This document shows, piece after piece, positions 8,730 to 14,418 of a DNA stretch of 52,338 nt. The position numbers and the translations under genes are program-made. The notes beneath the pieces were generated by a model, which worked only from the letters and a program-made list of their open reading frames with translations, was not told where the DNA came from and searched no databases. The stretch's first letter is position 1. Each line of letters starts with the position of its first letter. The stretch is taken from assembly GCA_919902105.1 (NCBI GenBank), contig CAKKQO010000028.1, positions 49,220-101,557 on the forward strand. Reading direction: 5' to 3'. The DNA is from Omnitrophica bacterium GWA2_41_15 (GTDB lineage Bacteria; Omnitrophota; Gorgyraeia; Ghiorseimicrobiales; Ghiorseimicrobiaceae).

Positions 8730-9746
8730 CTAAAGCACCCCTACCTCTTTTTTCCCTTTCACAACTTCTCCAATAACCCAAGATTTAAGATTGAAACTAG
8801 CCAATTTTGAAATTACAGATTCTTTGGATTGTTGTCCAACGATTAAAACTAAACCTACGCCCATATTTAAGGTATGAAACATCTCCTTATCAGAAATCCC
8901 GCCTTTATTTTGGATAAGTTTAAAAATTTTAGGCACAACCCAAGAATCTTTACGAATCCTTAGATTGATATTCTCCGGCAGGATACGCGCGATTTTATCG
9001 TAGAATGCGCCGCCGGTGATGTGAGCGATTCCTTTTATCGTGGTTCGTGGTTCGTAGTTCGTAGTTCGTAATAAAGATAAAACTGGTTTGACATAGATAC
9101 GGGTAGGCTTAAGCAGTTCTTTGCTCATCCGCTTTAACTCGGCTTGCGAAAAAAGCTTTCTGACTAAAGAATAACCGTTAGAGTGCAGCCCGCTGGACTC
9201 TATTCCAATCACAACATCCCCGGTTTCTATCTTTGAGCCGTCAATCACTTTCTCCCGCTCAACCACACCTACACAAAAACCCGCTAAATCATATTCGCCT
9301 CCCTTGTACGTCCCAGGCATCTGGGCGGTCTCACCGCCGACTAAAGAACACCCTGCCTCAAGACATCCTTGATTTAATCCTTTCACTACATCGATTAAAA
9401 CCTTTGAATCCACTTTGCTATAGGCGATATAGTCTAAAAAGAATAACGGCTCTGCGCCCGTGCAAAGGATATCATTTACATTCATTGCCACGGCATCAAT
9501 GCCAATGGTATCGTGCTTATTGGCTAAAGAAGCAATTTTTAGTTTTGTACCTACCCCATCCGAGGATGAAACTAAAATCGGTTCTTTGTATTTATCTTTA
9601 TCAAACTTGAAGAAACTCCCGAATCCGCCGATATCTTTTAGGACTTCCGGCCGAAAAGACCTTCTCACCAGCGATTTTATCTTATTCTTAAAAATACCCG
9701 CCTTTTTGATATCCACACCCGATTTTTTATAAGTTATATTTTTCAT
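8730..9746 (-). CDS. purM: Phosphoribosylformylglycinamidine cyclo-ligase with heptamer-repeat insertion
   Basis: AIR synthetase: closes FGAM to AIR with ATP. GFGSFFKFDK, SSDGVGTKLKIA, the AMNVNDILCTGAEPLFFLDY region and GGETAQMPGTY are diagnostic. The ATG at 9746 overlaps the purF stop by 4 nt (ATGA); the GTG at 9758 is less likely. About residues 225-236 (LRTTNYEPRTT) are encoded by heptamer repeats and sit between PVLSL and KGIAHITGGAF, where I recall only a few residues in other PurM proteins. The frame is intact and all recognised active-site motifs are present. Confidence 0.95.
   Translation of the reverse strand: MKNITYKKSGVDIKKAGIFKNKIKSLVRRSFRPEVLKDIGGFGSFFKFDKDKYKEPILVSSSDGVGTKLKIASLANKHDTIGIDAVAMNVNDILCTGAEPLFFLDYIAYSKVDSKVLIDVVKGLNQGCLEAGCSLVGGETAQMPGTYKGGEYDLAGFCVGVVEREKVIDGSKIETGDVVIGIESSGLHSNGYSLVRKLFSQAELKRMSKELLKPTRIYVKPVLSLLRTTNYEPRTTIKGIAHITGGAFYDKIARILPENINLRIRKDSWVVPKIFKLIQNKGGISDKEMFHTLNMGVGLVLIVGQQSKESVISKLASFNLKSWVIGEVVKGKKEVGVL
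9038..9070 (-). repeat. ACNACGA heptamer tandem repeat inside purM
   Basis: Plus-strand units are TCGTGGT, TCGTGGT, TCGTAGT, TCGTAGT and a final partial TCGTA, i.e. 4.7 copies of TCGTRGT with period 7. The tract lies in frame in purM in a loop before the GIAHITGG motif. The unit is nearly the same as that in the purF propeptide tract, which suggests a common origin or exchange between the two loci. Confidence 0.95.
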
Positions 9747-11188
9747 GCTCCGCAGCACTTTTTCTCTAATGCGTTCTTTCTAACCTTTCCTTCGTATTTT
9801 AACGGATAAATACCCGTCCAACAGGCAGTGCAATAATTTTCCCGAAGAGCACTTACGCTTTTAAGCATGCCTTCTAAGCTTAGATAACCCAAGGTATCTA
9901 CCTGAAGATATTTTCTAATATTTTCCAGCGGCATGCGAACAGCGATTAGCTCCTTCTGGGTATGAAAATCTATGCCGTAATGGCAGGGAAATTTATGCGG
10001 CGGGCAGCTTATCCGAAAATGCACTTCTTTTGCCCCTAAGGCGCGAAATGCCTTAACGCGCTTGCGAGATGTGGTGCCGCGCACAATAGAATCATCTACA
10101 ATAACAATACGTTTGCCCTTAATCACATCGCGCAAGATATTAAACTTAACCCGCACACCCAAGTCGCGCACTTTTTGCGATGGCTGAATAAAAGTCCTGC
10201 CGACATAGTGATTGCGGATAATGCCCATTTCTATGGGTATACATGAGGCTTGTGAAAAACCGATTGCCGCCGAAGTGCCGGAATCAGGCACGGGAATTAC
10301 AAAATCCGCCTCTACCGGATGCTCCCGGGCAAGTTCTATGCCTAATTTCTTTCTTACCTGATAAACCGTATCGCCAAAGACAAAAGAATCCGGCCGCGCA
10401 AAATAAACATGTTCAAAAATGCAATAAGCATGCCGCTTTGCCTTGGGAAACGGCTTAAATGACTTTAATCCGCTTTTATTTATCACGACGATTTCACCGG
10501 GCTCTACCTCTCGCAGCAACTTTGCCCCGATTAAATCCAAAGCGCAGGTTTCTGAGGCAAGGCATAAACTTCTGCCTATTTTACCGAGAACAAGCGGCCT
10601 AAACCCTAAGGGGTCGCGCACCCCGATAAGCTTATCCTTAGTCATCATCACCAAGGCATAAGCGCCTTTAACTTTCTTAAGCGCATAGATTAATCTCTTA
10701 ATCACATCCGGATTATGAGAACGCGCCATAAGCTGGACAATAATTTCTGAATCCGCGGTAGTTTGAAACGTAGAGCCGCTATTTTCTAATCTGCGCCTTA
10801 ATTTTATTGTATTGATTAAATTACCGTTATGTCCGATGGCTAATGAACCTTTAAGATAATCTACCAATAACGGCTGGGCATTTTTTAGGACACTAGAGCC
10901 GGTAGTAGAATAGCGAAGATGGCCGATACTTATATACCCCGATAACTTCTTAATATTTTCTTCATTAAAAACATCCGACACCAAACCCACGCCTTTATGA
11001 ATAGAAAGGGTCTTTCCGTCGCTCGCCACTATGCCGCAGGCCTCTTCTCCTCTATGCTGGAGCGAATACAACCCTAAATAAGTAAGCCACGGCGCTTCAT
11101 AATTATCATAAATTCCAAATAAACCGCAATGCTCTCGTGGTTCGTGGTCCGTGGTTCGTAGTCCGTAGTTACAAATACCTTTTTGCAT
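9743..11188 (-). CDS. purF: Amidophosphoribosyltransferase with repeat-built propeptide
   Basis: First committed step of purine synthesis: PRPP plus glutamine to phosphoribosylamine. Ntn-hydrolase: mature enzyme begins at the catalytic Cys, here Cys21 of REHCGLFGIY. The glutaminase part shows HNGNLIN and SDSEIIVQL-like context; the PRTase part has the PRPP loop VIVDDSIVRGTT. A C-terminal CTACWTG and CCGA Cys set resembles the 4Fe-4S ligands of the Bacillus-type enzyme. Residues 7-18, inside the propeptide that is normally removed, are encoded by five heptamer repeats. ATG has GGAG seven bases upstream and overlaps purQ by 20 nt. Confidence 0.95.
   Translation of the reverse strand: MQKGICNYGLRTTDHEPREHCGLFGIYDNYEAPWLTYLGLYSLQHRGEEACGIVASDGKTLSIHKGVGLVSDVFNEENIKKLSGYISIGHLRYSTTGSSVLKNAQPLLVDYLKGSLAIGHNGNLINTIKLRRRLENSGSTFQTTADSEIIVQLMARSHNPDVIKRLIYALKKVKGAYALVMMTKDKLIGVRDPLGFRPLVLGKIGRSLCLASETCALDLIGAKLLREVEPGEIVVINKSGLKSFKPFPKAKRHAYCIFEHVYFARPDSFVFGDTVYQVRKKLGIELAREHPVEADFVIPVPDSGTSAAIGFSQASCIPIEMGIIRNHYVGRTFIQPSQKVRDLGVRVKFNILRDVIKGKRIVIVDDSIVRGTTSRKRVKAFRALGAKEVHFRISCPPHKFPCHYGIDFHTQKELIAVRMPLENIRKYLQVDTLGYLSLEGMLKSVSALRENYCTACWTGIYPLKYEGKVRKNALEKKCCGA
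11135..11169 (-). repeat. ACNACGR heptamer tandem repeat in the purF propeptide
   Basis: Five consecutive 7-bp units of form YCGTRGT on the plus strand (two TCGTGGT, then CCGTGGT, TCGTAGT, CCGTAGT) encode residues 7-18 of PurF, ending two codons before the catalytic Cys21. The last unit also overlaps the final codons of purQ, so both genes share it. Confidence 0.95.
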
Positions 11189-11987
11189 AATTTACTCCGT
11201 TACGAAAAATTACTAAACCATCGCCTTCTTTTTTCAAACCATCGCGCGTCCATCTGGGATGCTGGCTGCCTTGGATATGCCTTTCCGGATGCGGCATCAG
11301 CCCAAAAATCCTGCCCGTTTCATCGCAAATTCCGGCGATGTTATCTAGCGAACCATTAGGATTATCCGGATAACCGCCTAATTTTCCTTCTTTCTGGCAA
11401 TACTGAAAAACAATCTGGCCGTTTCTTCTTAATTTATCTAAAAGTGCTTTATCTTTCGTGACAAATTTTCCTTCCCCGTGCGCCACCGGTAAATAAATAA
11501 TCTCCGGCAGCCCTTTTGTCCATATACATTTCGTGCTTCGGGGTACCCGCGCGATAGCGTGGGTCGCGTGCTTCGTGCTTCGTAAATAAGTCCAGCGGTC
11601 TTCGAACTTGCCTGAATCATTGATAATAAGGCTGACTTCCTGCGGAAAATCTTCTTTCCCCGGTAAAATTCCCGCTTTTACTAAAATCTGGAATCCATTA
11701 CAAATACCGATGATCAGCTTTCCCGCCTCGATAAACTTTCTTAAATCATCACCTAACTTAAACCTTAGCTCGTTGGCCAGGATTTTTCCTGCCCCCACAT
11801 CATCGCCGTAAGAGAACCCCCCGGGCAGGGCTAAAATCTGATAGTCATCTAACCTTTCTTGCCCTCTTACAATTTCGTTTATGTGCACAAGAGAAGCTTC
11901 GGCTAAAGCTTTCTCAAAGGCAAACTTCGTCTCCTTATCGCAGTTTGTGCCGGCGCTGCGCAGGATGAGCACTTTCGGACTTGGCAT
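11169..11987 (-). CDS. purQ: FGAM synthase glutaminase subunit with composite repeat insertion
   Basis: Class I glutamine amidotransferase supplying ammonia to PurL. Nucleophile Cys in GICNGFQILV, and the His/Glu pair in MPHPERHI near the C-terminus. The 272-aa length agrees with the long PurQ type that works with PurS-type PurL. About residues 134-152 (within RSTKHATHAIARVPRSTK) come from heptamer repeats plus a hairpin module, between KFEDRW and CIWTKGL where other PurQ proteins are shorter. The ATG has AGAGGAT seven bases upstream. It overlaps purF by 20 nt. Confidence 0.95.
   Translation of the reverse strand: MPSPKVLILRSAGTNCDKETKFAFEKALAEASLVHINEIVRGQERLDDYQILALPGGFSYGDDVGAGKILANELRFKLGDDLRKFIEAGKLIIGICNGFQILVKAGILPGKEDFPQEVSLIINDSGKFEDRWTYLRSTKHATHAIARVPRSTKCIWTKGLPEIIYLPVAHGEGKFVTKDKALLDKLRRNGQIVFQYCQKEGKLGGYPDNPNGSLDNIAGICDETGRIFGLMPHPERHIQGSQHPRWTRDGLKKEGDGLVIFRNGVNYAKRYL
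11532..11584 (-). repeat. Composite heptamer and GGGTACCC hairpin insertion inside purQ
   Basis: Plus strand: CGTGCTTCG (11532-11540), a module GGGTACCC...GGGTCG (11541-11566), CGTGCTTCG again (11567-11575) and one further CGTGCTT repeat. The module forms an 8-bp stem (11545-11552 with 11557-11564, one G-T pair) with loop GATA. The 9-bp direct repeat on both sides resembles a target duplication. A homologous module with a different stem sequence interrupts purL at 17137-17189. Confidence 0.9.
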
Positions 11988-12025
11988 TTTTTATCCTCTT
12001 GTTTACGGCGCGGATTATTATCTTC

Positions 12026-12054
12026 TTGACAAGTAATCATTATTGAGGTATACT
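12026..12054 (+). promoter_or_regulatory. Consensus sigma-70 type promoter for a plus-strand small RNA
   Basis: TTGACA (12026-12031), a 17-bp spacer and TATACT (12049-12054), i.e. a near-perfect housekeeping promoter, pointing right. No plus-strand gene follows; only 57 nt downstream is a hairpin with a T run. It is divergent from purQ and faces the 3' end of the NYN gene. Confidence 0.75.
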
Positions 12055-12060
12055 TAAAAT

Positions 12061-12118
12061 GAATCACGATGAGAGGTTATCCAAAGGGTTCCGTCCCGCG
12101 GTAATACCTCTCTTTTTA
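12061..12118 (+). ncRNA. Candidate small RNA with own promoter and terminator
   Basis: Predicted transcript from about 12061 (7 nt after the -10) to the T run at 12113-12117. Arms GAGAGGT (12071-12077) and ACCTCTC (12106-12112) pair over 7 bp. The 28-nt interior contains GGG/CCC and CCGCGG pairings. It is too short for 6S RNA, and no tRNA or riboswitch class I know fits. Read-through would give antisense RNA to the NYN gene, whose TAA stop lies in the T run. Function unknown; existence of the RNA is inferred. Confidence 0.55.
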
Positions 12119-12613
12119 TTTATACTCCAACTTATCCTTCAAATCATTCATAAAAACCATATCGGAAGTGAATCCCCTCAAAAGCGATGAAAATTTATAT
12201 CGGTTTGGAATAATAAGCTTTTCTAATTTGTTCTGTTTTTCAAGATGATCGATTAGACAGTAGAAATCGCCGTCCCCGGTAACAATAATAGCTTTATCAT
12301 AATTCGCATACTCTATCATTGCATGAAGGACTAACTCAGCATCTATGTTGCCTTTTACTTTTCCGTCAGGTAAATGTAGCGTTGGTTTAAAGATAAGGAT
12401 ATATCCGTATTCTTGCAGCGAAGTATACAAACTCTCATTTGTAGGAAGGTAACCTATAAAAATAAACGCCTTACTAGCACAATATTTATCCTGCAAATAT
12501 CTTCTAAATCTCTTAAAATCAAGCACCCAACCTTGATCGCGAATAGCAAGGTTTAAATTCTGACTGTCAATAAAAGCATAGTTGTTTATTATCTGCTTGT
12601 TTTTAATTTGCAT
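12116..12613 (-). CDS. NYN-domain (LabA/PIN-like) ribonuclease family protein
   Basis: PIN-fold NYN protein of about 165 aa. The acidic metal-binding positions are visible: YAFIDSQNL near the N-terminus, GNIDAELVLHAM in the middle and VTGDGDFYCLI after it. Such proteins are candidate metal-dependent RNases; many are accessory genes. The ATG at 12613 is used because the only upstream start in frame is a TTG at 12685 without a ribosome site. The ATG has GAGGT about 25 nt away, so the start stays uncertain. It belongs to an AT-rich insertion between the LOG gene and purQ. Substrate unknown. Confidence 0.85.
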   Translation of the reverse strand: MQIKNKQIINNYAFIDSQNLNLAIRDQGWVLDFKRFRRYLQDKYCASKAFIFIGYLPTNESLYTSLQEYGYILIFKPTLHLPDGKVKGNIDAELVLHAMIEYANYDKAIIVTGDGDFYCLIDHLEKQNKLEKLIIPNRYKFSSLLRGFTSDMVFMNDLKDKLEYK

Positions 12614-12812
12614 ATACTCGATATTTATTCTACTTTGTGGTACCTCTTTATGCGAATCAAATTTTCTACTATTAATTTTGGTCAAGATACTCGATATTTA
12701 AATATCTATTTAAAATATCTTTTACTGCCGCCGTTACAGCATACATATCGGATACACCATATAATTTTTAAAATCTTCTATGCTGATTTTAATTTGTAAT
12801 TTTTAAGACTTT

Positions 12813-13541
12813 TCATAACGATAACTCATGGCTTATATTGTGATAATTTAAAGATGCATCGTAATATTTCTCGATATCTGCATAATCAATAAATCGGCAC
12901 CTATCCGCAATATTCTTAAAAGCTGCTTTCGAAATCTCGCGCTCATATTTTGTCTTCCGTTGTAATGAAGCAACAAGGTTAAAATTTGTTCTAAAATCTT
13001 GTAATTCTGTAAATTTGACTAGCGAACCACGAAAATCCGTAGAGTCTTCAACTTCAAATAGTTTTTCAGGAAACCCTCGTAAATTAAACCATGCTACATC
13101 GCAAAATTTGATTGATTGAACTATCTTTTCGTATGTAAAATTCGGACATTCTTTGAAACTGGCAATATTGCCTAGTCCCTTATTCCTAAAAATTTTGCTT
13201 CTATCGGGCGTATATGTCTCAAATCCTTTCATGTTCCCAATTTCAATAATCATTCCCTGAATTTCGGTATGTTTATAACTGATCTTTTCCAATTGTGTTC
13301 TTGGTTCAACAATATGTGGCAGTTTTTCTAAGTATTCCGTCAACGCGTACACACCGAGACCGATACGTGTAAATCGCTTATCCCGTTGCACTCGCTCTTG
13401 TATAGTTTTAAGTGGGGTCAATCCAGTAAAAGGACGGTGCCTTTCAAATTCTTTATAAATCAATTGTAGTGGTGCATAGTAGTCGTTTTCTAGCATCACT
13501 TTCTCTATTGCCTCAGAAAATGTAATTTCGTTTCTTGTCAT
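12813..13541 (-). CDS. HARE-HTH protein with a PD-(D/E)XK-like restriction endonuclease domain
   Basis: About 242 aa. Residues 1-65 look like a HARE-HTH winged helix (FSEAIEKVMLEN, then GLGVYALTEY at its end), a domain linked to restriction enzymes and modified-DNA recognition. The rest has the spacing of a PD-(D/E)XK nuclease: Glu in HTEIQGMII, CDVAWFN, then LFEVEDSTDF (the D ... ExE pattern). The ATG overlaps the preceding 62-aa ORF by 4 nt (ATGA). No methyltransferase is present. Solitary nucleases of this sort may be defence genes or remnants. The fold assignment is by motif only. Confidence 0.65.
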   Translation of the reverse strand: MTRNEITFSEAIEKVMLENDYYAPLQLIYKEFERHRPFTGLTPLKTIQERVQRDKRFTRIGLGVYALTEYLEKLPHIVEPRTQLEKISYKHTEIQGMIIEIGNMKGFETYTPDRSKIFRNKGLGNIASFKECPNFTYEKIVQSIKFCDVAWFNLRGFPEKLFEVEDSTDFRGSLVKFTELQDFRTNFNLVASLQRKTKYEREISKAAFKNIADRCRFIDYADIEKYYDASLNYHNISHELSL

Positions 13542-13726
13542 AATGAGACCCGGTAAAAATCCCACTTAATTCCTAAAATTACATCATTTTTATTTTCGGT
13601 ATCATAATGTTTAAGAAAACGCTTATTATCAAATACATCGTAACCATAAGTACCGCCACGACCATTAACAATATCAAATGTTTTTTGTAACAAGTACGTA
13701 TCGCCTAAGATCTTTATCGCTTTCAA
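13538..13726 (-). CDS. Small uncharacterised ORF coupled to the HARE-HTH nuclease
   Basis: A 62-aa ORF that begins at a TTG (13726) and ends in an ATGA overlap with the nuclease start, the arrangement expected of a coupled gene. I do not recognise the family; the peptide is mixed charged/aromatic (DTYLLQKTFDIVNGRGG) with no membrane segment. It could be a small partner or the remaining end of a larger, deleted gene such as a methyltransferase. A TGA lies 15 nt upstream of the TTG, so the ORF cannot extend further in this frame. Confidence 0.4.
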   Translation of the reverse strand: MKAIKILGDTYLLQKTFDIVNGRGGTYGYDVFDNKRFLKHYDTENKNDVILGIKWDFYRVSL

Positions 13727-13755
13727 TTTGTTTATAAGTCAAATGTTTAATGTCC

Positions 13756-14418
13756 TCACTTATTATTCTTAGAATAGAACTTTTTTATTGCCGCAACTAT
13801 TTCCTGCGGTGTATCCGCTAAAATAAATATATTTAAGTCTTTTCTCTCAATGCAATTTTTTCTTAAGGCCACTGTTTTAATCCAGTGCATTAGCCCCTGC
13901 CAATAATCACGGCCTGCTAAAATAATGGGAAATCTATCTATCCTCTTTGTCTGGACTAAAGTTAAAGATTCAAATAATTCATCAAATGTTCCGTATCCGC
14001 CGGGGAAGATTACAAAGGCCTTGGCGTATTTTACAAACATCACTTTACGCACGAAGAAATAGCGAAAATCAAGTAAGGTATCGATATACTTATTCGGCTT
14101 CTGCTCTGTTGGAATCTGTATATTTAAACCGATAGACTGCCCGCCTGCTTTTTTCGCGCCCTTATTCCCTGCCTCCATTATCCCCGGACCGCCCCCGGTA
14201 ATTACAGCATATCCTTCTTTAGCCAATAAATAAGCAGTCTCTTCAGCGAAGTGGTAATATTTATCGCGCCTATTAAGCCGCGAGGAACCGAATAGAGAAA
14301 CTGCCTTACCTACTTTAGACAAAACCTCAAATCCATCTACGAATTCTCCCATAATACGGAAAATCCGCCACGGGTCTTCAGAAGTAAAGTCAACCGGATT
14401 ATTTTTTTCTTCTCTCAT
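13756..14418 (-). CDS. LOG-family (TIGR00730) nucleotide phosphoribohydrolase-like protein
   Basis: Rossmann-type LOG protein, a family whose characterised members cleave nucleoside 5'-monophosphates to base and ribose-5-P (cytokinin-activating LOG, PpnN relatives). Both signature motifs are present: TGGGPGIMEAGNKGA near residue 75 and FPGGYGTFDELFE near residue 140. Length of 220 aa is typical. ATG follows GAGGTGGTAG and abuts the purL stop exactly, so it is part of the purine operon, where AMP or IMP turnover would be a fitting role. Substrate inferred. Confidence 0.88.
   Translation of the reverse strand: MREEKNNPVDFTSEDPWRIFRIMGEFVDGFEVLSKVGKAVSLFGSSRLNRRDKYYHFAEETAYLLAKEGYAVITGGGPGIMEAGNKGAKKAGGQSIGLNIQIPTEQKPNKYIDTLLDFRYFFVRKVMFVKYAKAFVIFPGGYGTFDELFESLTLVQTKRIDRFPIILAGRDYWQGLMHWIKTVALRKNCIERKDLNIFILADTPQEIVAAIKKFYSKNNK

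Noticed and set aside
12071-12112. tRNA-like T-arm (GGGTTCC...CCC) in the small-RNA region
   Set aside because: The loop does not fit TTCRANY and no acceptor, D or anticodon arm can be drawn; it is better explained as the small-RNA hairpin.
12026-12118. Purine, PRPP or preQ1 riboswitch in front of purQ
   Set aside because: The promoter and terminator face the plus strand, away from purQ, and no conserved aptamer core was found.
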